DNA of 64,000 bases from positions 1,240,001 through 1,304,000 of the forward strand of contig NZ_SDMK01000001.1 of NCBI RefSeq assembly GCF_004123295.1. The letters are read 5' to 3'. Shown here piece after piece: positions 37,651-48,993 of the stretch. Made by a program: the position numbers and the translations under genes. Positions within the stretch are counted from its first letter, which is position 1; each line of letters begins with the position of its first letter. Below the pieces are notes generated by a model. The model was given only the letters and a program-made list of their open reading frames with translations, was not told the DNA's origin and did no database searches. The stretch comes from Silvibacterium dinghuense (GTDB lineage Bacteria > Acidobacteriota > Terriglobia > Terriglobales > Acidobacteriaceae).

Positions 37651-37656
37651 CAAAGC

Positions 37657-37845
37657 ATGGCTGAACGCAAATCATTTCTGCTGCGCATCGATCCCACGCT
37701 CTGGGCCGAGCTCGAAGGCTGGGCCCAGGCCGAACTGCGCTCGGTCAACGGGCAGATCGAGTACATCCTGCGGCAGGCGGTGAACAAGCGCAAAGGTGAG
37801 GCGAAGGCAGCGGATGAGAGCGCGCCGCAGCCTGAAAGCGAATGA
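37657..37845 (+). CDS. Arc-like ribbon-helix-helix protein
   Basis: The 62-residue protein starts [19 protein letters not shown] and continues [16 protein letters not shown], the strand-helix-helix pattern of Arc/MetJ-type DNA-binding proteins, with an acidic tail. It follows the SPFH gene by 6 nt. It may autoregulate the pair, or be an accessory of the scaffold protein. A strong terminator follows. Confidence 0.8.
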   Translation: MAERKSFLLRIDPTLWAELEGWAQAELRSVNGQIEYILRQAVNKRKGEAKAADESAPQPESE

Positions 37846-37884
37846 GCCCACAGCCGGCAACTGCATGAATAGAAAACGTAAAGC

Positions 37885-37914
37885 AAAAGAGCCTCCCATC
37901 CGGGAGGCTCTTTT
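37885..37914. terminator. Bidirectional intrinsic terminator between the Arc-like gene and gltX
   Basis: AAAAGAGCCTCCC-ATCC-GGGAGGCTCTTTT is a perfect hairpin with A and T runs on both sides, ideal for terminating both convergent transcripts. Confidence 0.9.
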
Positions 37915-37931
37915 CCATGTGCAGCCTTCGT

Positions 37932-39395
37932 TTACTTCTTCTGTAAAGCCAGCTTCTTCTGCGCGTCGAGGAAGCGGCGCATGCGGTCGAGCGTTCTCGC
38001 CTTGCCGAAGACGATCATGCTCTCGAGCAGTGGCGGGCTCATGGTGCTGCCAGTCACGATGGCGCGCAGCAGCATGAAGTTCTCTTTCACGGACCAGCTA
38101 TGCGCCTCGCCCAGCGCTTTCAATGCGCCTTCGAGCGCCTCTTTTGTCCAGTCCGCAGCTTCGAGCACCGTCAGCTGCTCGGCAGCAAAGGCCAGCGTCT
38201 CTTCGAGCGTCTTTTTCTTGGGTAGGAAGACCTCCTGCGCGGGCAGAATGTTATCCGCGAAGAAGAAGTTCGTCAGGTCGCCGAACTGTCCCAGTGTTTC
38301 GATGCGCGTCTGCACCAGCTCCGCCACGCCCTTCAGATACTCGTCCGAGAGCACGGTCGCACGCAGCGCGGTGTAGAAGTCGTCGAGCGACATGGCGCGC
38401 AGATACTCGCTGTTCAGCCACTTCAGCTTGGTCAGGTCGAAGACCGGTCCGCCCAGGCTGATGTTCGGCACGCTGAACTTCTCGAGCATCTCGGCGAGCG
38501 AGAACTTCTCGCTCACCCCGACCACCTCCTGCGGCATGCCGCCGCCCAGCAGGCCGAGGAAGTTGATGACCGCCTCGGGCACAAAGCCCGCCTGCCGGTA
38601 GTAGACCAGCGAGACCGGGTTTTTGCGCTTCGAGATCTTGCTCTTGTCCTGGTTGCGCAGCAGCGGCATGTGCCAGAACTTGGGCCGCTCCCAACCGAAG
38701 GAGGCATACAACAGCACGTGCTTCGGTGTGGACGAGATCCACTCCTCGGCGCGGATCACGTCGGTGATCTTCATCAGGTGGTCGTCCACCACGTTGGCCA
38801 GGTGATAAGTGGGGAAGCCGTCGGACTTCATCAGCACCTGGTCATCCACGTTGGCGTGGTCGATCACGATGTCGCCGCGCAGCTCGTCGCGGAAGGTGGT
38901 CGAGCCCTCGGGCACCAGCATGCGGATGGTGAACGGCTTGCTCTCGGCGATATTCGCGGCAATCTGCTCCGGCGTGAGATGGCGGCAGGTGCCGGCATAC
39001 TTCGGCGGCTGCTTGGCTGCCATCTGCGCCTTGCGCGAGGCTTCGAGCTCTTCTGCCGTGCAGAAGCAGCGATAGGCGGTGCCGTTGTTCAGCAGGATCT
39101 CGGCGTGCTCGCGATAGATCTCGGTGCGCTCGGACTGGCGATAGGGGCCGTACGGGCCACCCACATCCGGGCCTTCGTCCCAGGTAAGGCCGAGCCAGTG
39201 CAGCGCGTCGAAGATCATCTGCTCGGAGGTGGGGACGAAGCGGGTGCGGTCGGTGTCCTCGATGCGCAGGACAAACTGCCCGCCGCCCTGGCGCGCATAG
39301 AGAAAGTTGATGAGGCCGATGTAAGCCGTGCCGACATGAGGATCGCCCGTAGGAGACGGAGCGATGCGTACGCGAGGTGTGCTCTGGGATGACAT
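37932..39395 (-). CDS. gltX: Glutamate--tRNA ligase
   Basis: GluRS charges tRNA-Glu. The 487-residue class I synthetase has RIAPSPTGDPHVGTAYIGL (HIGH-type motif), RIEDTDRTR, the zinc-region-like CFCTAEELEASRK, DVIRAEEWISSTPKH and the KMSKS-type loop KISKRKNP, then the anticodon-binding helical domain. ATG 39395 has AGGA 6 nt upstream; the 18 nt before it add no conserved sequence. No tRNA-Gln synthetase is nearby, so whether it is discriminating cannot be said. Confidence 0.96.
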   Translation of the reverse strand: MSSQSTPRVRIAPSPTGDPHVGTAYIGLINFLYARQGGGQFVLRIEDTDRTRFVPTSEQMIFDALHWLGLTWDEGPDVGGPYGPYRQSERTEIYREHAEILLNNGTAYRCFCTAEELEASRKAQMAAKQPPKYAGTCRHLTPEQIAANIAESKPFTIRMLVPEGSTTFRDELRGDIVIDHANVDDQVLMKSDGFPTYHLANVVDDHLMKITDVIRAEEWISSTPKHVLLYASFGWERPKFWHMPLLRNQDKSKISKRKNPVSLVYYRQAGFVPEAVINFLGLLGGGMPQEVVGVSEKFSLAEMLEKFSVPNISLGGPVFDLTKLKWLNSEYLRAMSLDDFYTALRATVLSDEYLKGVAELVQTRIETLGQFGDLTNFFFADNILPAQEVFLPKKKTLEETLAFAAEQLTVLEAADWTKEALEGALKALGEAHSWSVKENFMLLRAIVTGSTMSPPLLESMIVFGKARTLDRMRRFLDAQKKLALQKK

Positions 39396-39468
39396 TTCTT
39401 TCCTGGGAACCAACTTCCGATGCTAGGGAGAGCGCCGAGGGGAGTCAAGCTGCGCCCTGGCACACCCT

Positions 39469-41313
39469 CTATTTCAGCGGCACTCCATCCACCTTCAGCA
39501 GCCGCCCTACCGGATACTGGCCCACACGATTTGCTGCGTAATACGGTGAGCGCTCGTAGAAAAACTCAAGCCGCGCCATAGGATCGGCTGCAAAGATCGG
39601 ATCGGCCTGCACCTTGCGCTCGAATTCCTCCTTGATCTTCGGGTCTTCCGCCATCATCTTCCGCGCCAGCTTTTCAAGCACGTAGGCTTCGCCGTATTCC
39701 TTCTGCTCGAAGATCGGATCGAAGAATCCCCACGCCATGGCTGAATCCGGCGCTGCGGGCTCCAGCCACTCGATCGCCACTTTCGAGAGCCGCTGATTCA
39801 GCTCTACCACCGCCGAACCGGCCGGATAGGTGATCGTTTCAGTGACAAGATCGCACTGTCCGAATTTGCCCGGCTCCGTTGACCCTTCCCCCGCAAAGAT
39901 CGGGTGATGCCCCTCGAAGGGCGCGCGGTTCCACTGCATGCCGCTGCAGCGATAGGTATCCACCTTGCCGGTCCATGCCGCGGTCGTGCGTTTGATTTCC
40001 ACCTGGTGCGCGGCGAGCACATCGATCACATGCGTCCACTGCCGGGGAATGATGTATGCCGCCGGAGGCGTGGTCGACGCCGTGATCTTGAAGCCGGTCG
40101 CCATCGGGAGCGAAACATCCCACGGCTCGTGCGAGTACTTCACCCACATCGTCCCCGAAACCTCGCTCAGCTGGCGCGTGTACTTGTAACCATGGAAGAG
40201 GAAGGGTGTCGTCTGTCCACCCCAACCCACAGCCAGCGGAAACTGCTGGTCTCCGAGCGGGTGCGCTCCCAGCTGCTCGGCTTCGGCATCGGCCGCCTTG
40301 TTCAAGGCAACCAGCTTCTCCGCGTCACGATTGACCAGCGCCAGCAGGCTGCGCAGGATGGCATAATTCCCCGTCACACGCGTCCGATAATCCTTTAACA
40401 TGTGCAGTTCCACCAGCATGCCTGGCCGGTTCTCGAGAATGGTGTATCCGGTCGAGAAGCGTGGCGGATCGTCGTTGAAGCCCAGCCCCTTCGCAGGATC
40501 GGTATCGTCGTTCAATGTGATGTAGGTCGGGGATGCCAGGTGCCCAGGCGTTGCGTCCACATCCTTCTCCAGCGTCGGCGTCACCGTCTCGTCCACCCAT
40601 CGGGCAATAGGCCGCGGCACATTCGGCCCATCGTCGATGGTGAAGGTCACGTCATACTGATAATCCGAGCCGTCGGTCACGTGGTCATCGACGAAGAAGT
40701 CCGGCAGCCACGTGTGGAACATCTTCATAAACGCGCGCGTTTCCGGCGCGTCAGCCTTCAGGTAATCGCGATTCAGGTTGATGTTCGTACCGTTGCCGCG
40801 CCAGCCCATCTCCTCGGGACCATTCTGGTTGATGCGGTTGTAGGCCGAGCGCCGCTCGTGGCCATCGGCGTTGTACATCGGGATAAAGACGAAGACAGCC
40901 TTGTCCAACAGCGCGGCCTGCGTCTTCGTCATCACCATGTCGCGGAGCAGCGCCAGGCAGGCATCCTTGCCGTCCATCTCGCCGGCGTGGATCGAGTTCT
41001 GCACCAGCACAATCGGCCGTCCGGCGGCGTGCAGCTTCGCCGGATCAAAGACGCCGTCCTTCGATGCGATCACGAGATCCAGCTCACGCCCCTCGCCTGT
41101 TTCGCCAAAGGGCTCGATCTTCACCTGGCCCGGAGCCGCTGCCTCTACGTGCCGCAGATAAGCCATCGTCGCCGCATAGTCGGGCGTTGTTTTATAAGCC
41201 GAAGCCTCGGCCGGCGTCTGCCACTCCGCGCCTGATGCCTGCGCGAAGCACGCACCCGCGCCCGTCATAAACACTCCAGCCAAAACCGCAGCCGCAATTA
41301 CGCGCAAAACCAT
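39469..41313 (-). CDS. Secreted M14 family zinc carboxypeptidase
   Basis: The 614-residue protein has a signal peptide (LRVIAAAVLAGVFMTGAGAC) and an M14 domain: zinc ligands in NSIHAGEMDGKDA (HxxE), substrate residues in NGTNINLNRDYLK, and the third zinc ligand probably in FFVDDHVTDGSDY. The long C-terminal half contains beta-rich segments of unknown role. GGAGG lies 5 nt before ATG 41313; the upstream in-frame extension is made of dispersed repeats B and A and is rejected. Likely a periplasmic or extracellular peptidase that removes C-terminal residues from imported peptides. Confidence 0.9.
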   Translation of the reverse strand: MVLRVIAAAVLAGVFMTGAGACFAQASGAEWQTPAEASAYKTTPDYAATMAYLRHVEAAAPGQVKIEPFGETGEGRELDLVIASKDGVFDPAKLHAAGRPIVLVQNSIHAGEMDGKDACLALLRDMVMTKTQAALLDKAVFVFIPMYNADGHERRSAYNRINQNGPEEMGWRGNGTNINLNRDYLKADAPETRAFMKMFHTWLPDFFVDDHVTDGSDYQYDVTFTIDDGPNVPRPIARWVDETVTPTLEKDVDATPGHLASPTYITLNDDTDPAKGLGFNDDPPRFSTGYTILENRPGMLVELHMLKDYRTRVTGNYAILRSLLALVNRDAEKLVALNKAADAEAEQLGAHPLGDQQFPLAVGWGGQTTPFLFHGYKYTRQLSEVSGTMWVKYSHEPWDVSLPMATGFKITASTTPPAAYIIPRQWTHVIDVLAAHQVEIKRTTAAWTGKVDTYRCSGMQWNRAPFEGHHPIFAGEGSTEPGKFGQCDLVTETITYPAGSAVVELNQRLSKVAIEWLEPAAPDSAMAWGFFDPIFEQKEYGEAYVLEKLARKMMAEDPKIKEEFERKVQADPIFAADPMARLEFFYERSPYYAANRVGQYPVGRLLKVDGVPLK

Positions 41314-41414
41314 CTTGCCTCCAAAAGCGAACAGGCTTTCCGCCCGCATCGCTGCGCGCAGAAAGCCTGATGATACGTGAAACAGCGGGTGTCGCATGCG
41401 ACTCGGAGGTTCGT

Positions 41415-41566
41415 ACCCTCCCACCCAAGCAAAGCTTGGATGGGGCACCCGAAGCTCTTGACTCGTGACCAACGGGAGCGCCACGCGAAGCCCAGTGCCG
41501 TACGGCCAGTGTCGCGACCAACGGGAGAGGAGGCCCGAAGGCAAAGGGCCTGGACGGCCAGTCCTA
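41415..41566. repeat. Composite of dispersed repeats B and A
   Basis: A B-type hairpin (CCACCCAAGC-AAA-GCTTGGATGG, 41421-41443) is followed by two A-type copies: TCGTGACCAACGGGAGCG (41464-41481) to ACGGCCAGT, and TCGCGACCAACGGGAGAGG to CTGGACGGCCAGTCC. The array ends exactly on the ispF stop codon. Confidence 0.65.
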
Positions 41567-42181
41567 GGTGATGTCTTCGGTATTGAAGACCGGCTTGATC
41601 ACCCGCCGCGGCTCGACACCGTGCACCTGGCTGACCAAATCCTTCACCACGTCCTCGAGCTGCTTCTGATTCTCGATCACCTCGCTCATACTCTTGAGCT
41701 CGAGCGGATTCTCAACCTTTTCGAGCAGCACCACGGCATGCGCCTGGGCTACGTGATCCACGTTGAGACCCTCGGGGGTCTTGGCCTTGATGCCGACATC
41801 CGCCGGCTTCACACCCAGCAGCTCGGCCACATGCTCGCGCATTTCTCCAGCGATGGGGCCGATCTTCGGCTGCGCCAGCACCAGCGTGGTGTCCACGTTC
41901 ACGATGCGATAGCCCGCATTCTGAATCTCTTCGAGCGCGAGGTTGAGGAAGATCGCCGAATCGGCATTCTTCCAGCGCGGATCGCCCGGAGGGAAGAAGC
42001 TGCCGATATCACCGGCCGAGACCGCGCCGAGCAGCGCGTCGGTGAGCGCGTGCAGCAGCACGTCGCCGTCGGAGTGACCGGCCAGGCCCTCCGGATGATC
42101 AATCGCCAGGCCGCCGATCTTGAGCGGCACACCCGGCTTGAAGGCATGCGAATCCCAGCCATATCCAATTCTGATGTTCAT
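41564..42181 (-). CDS. ispF: 2-C-methyl-D-erythritol 2,4-cyclodiphosphate synthase, C-terminally extended
   Basis: IspF makes MEcPP in the non-mevalonate isoprenoid pathway. Motifs: RIGYGWDSHAF, GHSDGDVLLHALTDALLG (metal site), DSAIFLNLALEEIQNAGY and GIKAKTPEGL. The usual enzyme is near 160 residues; this one has 205, with an extra tail of about 45 residues after AQAHAVVLLEKV that is predicted helical and charged (KSMSEVIENQKQLEDVVKDL). It lies downstream of ispD on the same strand but 234 nt away. Confidence 0.95.
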   Translation of the reverse strand: MNIRIGYGWDSHAFKPGVPLKIGGLAIDHPEGLAGHSDGDVLLHALTDALLGAVSAGDIGSFFPPGDPRWKNADSAIFLNLALEEIQNAGYRIVNVDTTLVLAQPKIGPIAGEMREHVAELLGVKPADVGIKAKTPEGLNVDHVAQAHAVVLLEKVENPLELKSMSEVIENQKQLEDVVKDLVSQVHGVEPRRVIKPVFNTEDIT

Positions 42182-42284
42182 CTATTTCCTGTCCGTTGGG
42201 GCCTTCGGATGACAGCCCTGTCCCTAACAGGATAGAGCACTCCTCAGAATCAAAAATCGGTTCCCACGCGCGGCATCTCGAAAA

Positions 42285-42405
42285 CCTTTCACGCAAAGAC
42301 GCAAAGAACGCCAAGTCCGCGAAAACAGCGCAAAAACGCTCTTAGCATCCCTTTGCGGCTTTTCTTTGCGATCCTGGCGTCTTGGCGCGAACGTGATGTC
42401 CGCAC
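42285..42405. repeat. Palindromic intergenic element between ispD and ispF
   Basis: CACGCAAAGACGCAAAGAAC and CGCCAAG on the left are mirrored by CTTTGCG, TTTCTTTGCGATCC and TGGCGTCTTGGCGCG on the right. The element resembles the widely scattered bacterial 'acgcaaagacgccaag' intergenic repeats. Only one copy is in this window. Confidence 0.5.
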
Positions 42406-42415
42406 CCATAAGAAC

Positions 42416-43132
42416 CTAAGCCTTCGCGCGCCGCGCCAGGTAAAACTCTGCCAGCTCCAAATCGCCCGGCTGGGTGATTTTGAAGTTTGCCGCCGAGCCC
42501 GGAACCACGGCTACCGCCGCTCCGGCGCGCTCGACTACGCTGGCCTCGTCGGTACCCACAAAGCCGTCGGCTGCAGCCTCGGCAAAAGCCCGGCGAAGCA
42601 GCCCGCAGCGAAAGCCCTGCGGCGTCTGCGCCTGCACAATGTACTCGCGCGGAATCGTCGAGGTAATCAACGCGCCGTCGGCGGTGCGCTCCACCTGCTT
42701 GATGGTATCGACCGCGGGCAGGCCCACAATGGCCGCGTGATGCTTCTCGACAGCCTGGATCGTTCGCTGGATGGTCGCCGCATCGATCAGCGGCCGCACC
42801 GCATCGTGCACCAGCACGATGTCGTCCGCCTCGCAGGGCAGCACCGCCAGCGCATTTGCCACGCTGGCCTGGCGGCTGTCGCCGCCTTCGACGACCGTCA
42901 CGCGACCGGCAAAGCCGTGCTCGGCGACGTGTGCCTTGACCCGCTCCACCTCGTTCGGACGCACGGCCACATAAATGCCCGCGATCGCCGGAACATCGGC
43001 AAAGGCGCGCAACGTGTGGATCAGGATCGGCGTGCCGGCCAGCTCAAGAAACTGCTTCGGAGCCGCCGAGGCCTGCCCCGCTGCCATCCGCGTGCCCAAA
43101 CCGGCCGCGGGAAGAATGACGAAGACGCGCAT
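42416..43132 (-). CDS. ispD: 2-C-methyl-D-erythritol 4-phosphate cytidylyltransferase
   Basis: IspD adds CMP to MEP. The 238-residue protein shows the nucleotidyltransferase start FVILPAAGLGTRMA, a lysine in APKQFLELAG, GGDSRQASVANAL, VLVHDAVRPLID and the C-terminal GTDEASVVERAG. Length and motifs match the family. With ispF it provides two successive-branch steps of the MEP pathway; ispE is not in the window. Confidence 0.96.
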   Translation of the reverse strand: MRVFVILPAAGLGTRMAAGQASAAPKQFLELAGTPILIHTLRAFADVPAIAGIYVAVRPNEVERVKAHVAEHGFAGRVTVVEGGDSRQASVANALAVLPCEADDIVLVHDAVRPLIDAATIQRTIQAVEKHHAAIVGLPAVDTIKQVERTADGALITSTIPREYIVQAQTPQGFRCGLLRRAFAEAAADGFVGTDEASVVERAGAAVAVVPGSAANFKITQPGDLELAEFYLARRAKA

Positions 43133-43333
43133 AAGGACTGGAGTATATCAACAAATGCAGGGAAAACAGGGTAGAGAGGGTAGAGGGTAGGGCATAGAAG
43201 AAGTTCGCTCTTTGCCTCATATCTGGTGCAGCTCAAGAGGAAACCAGTCAAATCGTGACTCAGCCCCCTGACCCCTGAGCTCTGTGCCCTGCGCTCTGTA
43301 TACTGAAATGTTCCGCGCAGGCGGATTCTCCCT

Positions 43334-46003
<2,670 letters not shown>

Positions 46004-46017
46004 CCAAACACTAGAAC

Positions 46018-46055
46018 CAGACACGAAGAGCGCCGCAAGGCGCTCTTCGTGTCTG
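46018..46055 (+). terminator. Hairpin terminator after aceE
   Basis: A perfect 17-bp stem (46018-46034 with 46039-46055) with loop GCAA begins 15 nt after the stop. The following sequence has only a delayed T-run (GTTTT). Confidence 0.75.
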
Positions 46056-46075
46056 CGAAGGTTTTAATATTCGAT

Positions 46076-46187
46076 TGTCATTCCGACCGGAGCGAGCCAA
46101 AGGCGAAGCGCAGTGGAGGAACCTGCGGTTCTTCTAATAAGCGAGGAAACGGATGCCCCATCCAAGCTCCGCTTGGGTGAGAGGATA
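46076..46187. repeat. Dispersed intergenic repeats, families C and B
   Basis: A C-type copy (TGTCATTCCGACCGGAGCG through AGTGGAGGAACCTGCGG) is followed by a B-type hairpin CCATCCAAGC-TCC-GCTTGGGTGA (46158-46180), the same order as at 33958-34043. Confidence 0.6.
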
Positions 46188-46204
46188 CGGACCTGAGATT
46201 GACG

Positions 46205-46711
46205 ATGAGATTCTTACCGCAAAAAACTCTCAAGACCATCGACACGGCGGACGAGATCCAGTTCCTTCTCGTCCAGCGTCCGAGCTGGCTCCGATACGCA
46301 ATCCCACTCCCTTTCATAGCCCTGCTCGTCTGGCAGGCCTCCGGATCCTTCGATCTCGCCGCCCTCTTCGGCGCCGGGATCCTCGCCCTCATCGCCTTCG
46401 CCAGCTGGATCGGCAGCGACCGTACGCTGCTCCAGGTCACCCGCGAACTCATCACCGCGCACGGCGACCTCGGCCAACCTCCGAACGAGCAGGTTGCCTT
46501 CGAGCCGGCCTCGCTCGACGCCATCGGCTACTCGGACGGCCTTGCCGGACGCCCCTCCGGTCTCTACGCCACGCAGGGATGGACCTTCCACTGCCTCATG
46601 CCCGGCCTCACCGAAGCCGAATGCCGGCAGGTTGTCGATGCCATCTACCGCAAGTTTCCAGGAATCGAAATCGGCGGCCCTCGCTACCATGGCCTCAGCC
46701 TCGTGAACTGA
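46205..46711 (+). CDS. Two-helix membrane protein, first of a tandem pair
   Basis: The 168-residue protein starts MRFLPQKTLKTIDTADEIQF, has two adjacent hydrophobic segments (YAIPLPFIALLVWQA; LAALFGAGILALIAFASWI) and a soluble domain with RPSGLYATQGWTFHCLMPGL and ECRQVVDAIYRKFPGIEIGG. Its stop overlaps the ATG of the next gene by one base (TGATG). It is a clear paralogue of that gene. No known family is recognised. Confidence 0.8.
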   Translation: MRFLPQKTLKTIDTADEIQFLLVQRPSWLRYAIPLPFIALLVWQASGSFDLAALFGAGILALIAFASWIGSDRTLLQVTRELITAHGDLGQPPNEQVAFEPASLDAIGYSDGLAGRPSGLYATQGWTFHCLMPGLTEAECRQVVDAIYRKFPGIEIGGPRYHGLSLVN

Positions 46712-47268
46712 TGCACGCCTTCGACAAGCGAACGATCGAAACAGTAGAAACAGCTGACGAGATCCAGTTCATCGTCAGGCGAAGCAATGGGTGGGCTATT
46801 CCTGGCGTGCTGTGCCTGCTCTTCCTCATTACGCTTTCTCAATTCTTTAGAGCTACGAATATAACGGCCTTCTTCATAGCCTTTGTTCTAGCCATTGTTC
46901 TTGCCGCGGCGCTAGTCAAACAGATCCTTCGCGGAAAAAAGACCATTCTTACTGCGTGGCGAGACAGGATTAGCGCGGAAGGCGATCTCGGCAATCTGTC
47001 ATCGCAACATGTCGTATTGAAATCATCTTCGTTTCAATCTCTCGGATACATGGCCGGAGACGCAGAAGATAATGCCCCATCAGGCCTCTACGCATGGCGA
47101 GGAACGCCACAACAATGCCTCATACCGGAGCTCAATCGCAAAGAATGCGAACAGATTGTCAACGCAATCTATTTCAAATTCCCAAGTATCGGTTGCGGCG
47201 ACAGCGACAGCGCCTCGCTCCTCTTCGATGAGAACGGCGGCCTCATCCGCCTTGGGCTCGACAAATAA
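46711..47268 (+). CDS. Two-helix membrane protein, second of a tandem pair
   Basis: The 185-residue paralogue shares the layout of its neighbour: TVETADEIQFIVRR, two hydrophobic segments (AIPGVLCLLFLITLSQFF; ITAFFIAFVLAIVLAAALV), then APSGLYAWRGTPQQCLIPEL and ECEQIVNAIYFKFPSIG. Its start overlaps the upstream stop, so translation is coupled. Base composition is more AT-rich than the first copy, suggesting different ages or constraint. It ends only 3 nt from the convergent gene at 47272. Confidence 0.8.
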   Translation: MHAFDKRTIETVETADEIQFIVRRSNGWAIPGVLCLLFLITLSQFFRATNITAFFIAFVLAIVLAAALVKQILRGKKTILTAWRDRISAEGDLGNLSSQHVVLKSSSFQSLGYMAGDAEDNAPSGLYAWRGTPQQCLIPELNRKECEQIVNAIYFKFPSIGCGDSDSASLLFDENGGLIRLGLDK

Positions 47269-47271
47269 GCA

Positions 47272-48993
47272 CTACCGCTCTTCCGCAGTGAATGCCCGCT
47301 TCCACTCGTGTCCTTTGATCTGGAAGCCCTTCACAGCAGACGCATCGGCAGAGCCCACCTCCGTCACAGAAATACGCATGGCAAGTTTTCCGCCCTGGAG
47401 AACATCGACCTGTCTTGCGATCTGCACTCCGCTGAACGGCTGGACCGCAGATGGCTGTATGGCGAGGCCATGGATATAAGCCTTGTCCAATACGCCGCCC
47501 TCACCAAACCAATAGCCCTGTGACTGCACGGGGTCGAGCTCTCCGTGCTGCCCTTCAGGCCCGCGGAACACCCGGATATCGTTGCCGCTGCCCACCACGT
47601 CGCGACTGATCCTCCAATCCGACTCGGTCATCGTGTCATCCGCGGGGATAGGCTCCAGGGCAAGAAACACCGTGCGCAAGATCCCGGCATCCGACCCTTC
47701 CGAGAGCAGATACCAGTGATCGCCGCTGCGGGATCGCGCGAAATGGCTGGCGCCGATCCATGCCTCCCGCTTCCACTCCGTATCGCTCACCCATGTATCT
47801 TCATAGCGACCGGTCTGCACACCGCTCGACGTCCCTACCTGAAACTCGGCCTTCAACACATACGGAGAAGTAGCCCCCCAGGCAAGAAAGCTGGCCTTAC
47901 GCCCGCGATCAAAGTAGGAGCGTGCGCTCTCGAAGCTCTCAACGCCAGCCGGCCTCACCGTCTTGAATCGCACCGAGATATTTCCTACAGCTTGCACAGG
48001 TTCGCCGTCTCGTAAAAACGGTTTGAAGTGCCACGTCTTGAACCCTTCGGCAGCCGCGTCGCGAACACCGGGATTGTCCGAGATAGGATCGCTCATCTCC
48101 CGGATCGTCCCTTCCCTGTCCACCACGATCTCCGTTCCAACGCCACCTTCCAGAGGCCCATCCTTCAGAGCAGGCCAATGGAAAGGCTGAGCATCCGGCA
48201 GCAGGTTGGCTTGCAATTGCGCATTGCTCAGCACAATGGTCTCAATAGGATGGCTATCTCCACCGGGAGCATTCGTATCGAAGAAACCCGCCGGGACCTC
48301 TCCCAGGTCTTCCAGCACCGTGACCTTCGCCGTCACCTCGATGCGGCCGGAAGCAACCGTACGAGCGACATTCCTGTCATGGAACTTCTGGAAGTCGTGA
48401 TACAGCCCTGACCATCCCGGACCATCGCTATCCAGCAGCTCGCCGTTCAAAAGCGCGACTCCACCTTTGCCGTTGGCAATCTCGTCGCCAGTTGCTTCTG
48501 TCGCTTCCCAATTCACGTTCGTTTGCTGCATAAAGCCACCAGTGCGCATCGGAAAACGCATGTTGCGCACTTCGCCGCCCTTTACGTGCTGGAGCAACAC
48601 ATCCATCGGCAAAGGTACCGGCCGAACGATAGCCTGAACGAGCTCTCGAATCCACTCAGGGAAATAATCCCCCTCGTTCTTCTGCCACTGGTGAGCCCCA
48701 TCCATCACCGCAACCTGGTGAAAGTCAGCCGTTCGAATCTCGCGACGCCACTGGCTCGGAGACTCCCACCATAGTTCGATTTCGCCCTCGCGGTGTGTGC
48801 CTTTATCCCGTTCGAAGCTGGGCGCGAACTGCGCCTTCAGATGAAAGGGCTTCGTCCCCGGCTGATCGAGCGTGTCTCTTTCGACCGCATGCCGGATGTC
48901 ATTGGAGATGTCCTCGGCAACTGCAAGCAAAGAACCACAGCAGGCCAGCACCAAAACAACAATTACAGACCGAACCACGAGACGCACAGGCAT
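47272..48993 (-). CDS. Secreted protein with TonB C-terminal-like domain between two similar halves
   Basis: The 573-residue protein has a signal peptide (VVRSVIVVLVLACCGSLLA). Residues about 275-347 look like a TonB C-terminal domain: LEGGVGTEIVVDREGTIREM and AAEGFKTWHFKPFLRDGEPV. On either side are related beta-rich segments: FHLKAQFAPSFERDKGTHRE, ELWWESPSQWRREIRT at about 50-90, and YVLKAEFQVGTSSGVQTGRY, DTWVSDTEWKREAWIG at about 378-415, both followed by an H-W-Y-type stretch. This reads as an internal duplication resembling lipoprotein-carrier folds. Lacking an N-terminal anchor after cleavage, it is unlikely to be a classical energy transducer. Confidence 0.75.
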   Translation of the reverse strand: MPVRLVVRSVIVVLVLACCGSLLAVAEDISNDIRHAVERDTLDQPGTKPFHLKAQFAPSFERDKGTHREGEIELWWESPSQWRREIRTADFHQVAVMDGAHQWQKNEGDYFPEWIRELVQAIVRPVPLPMDVLLQHVKGGEVRNMRFPMRTGGFMQQTNVNWEATEATGDEIANGKGGVALLNGELLDSDGPGWSGLYHDFQKFHDRNVARTVASGRIEVTAKVTVLEDLGEVPAGFFDTNAPGGDSHPIETIVLSNAQLQANLLPDAQPFHWPALKDGPLEGGVGTEIVVDREGTIREMSDPISDNPGVRDAAAEGFKTWHFKPFLRDGEPVQAVGNISVRFKTVRPAGVESFESARSYFDRGRKASFLAWGATSPYVLKAEFQVGTSSGVQTGRYEDTWVSDTEWKREAWIGASHFARSRSGDHWYLLSEGSDAGILRTVFLALEPIPADDTMTESDWRISRDVVGSGNDIRVFRGPEGQHGELDPVQSQGYWFGEGGVLDKAYIHGLAIQPSAVQPFSGVQIARQVDVLQGGKLAMRISVTEVGSADASAVKGFQIKGHEWKRAFTAEER

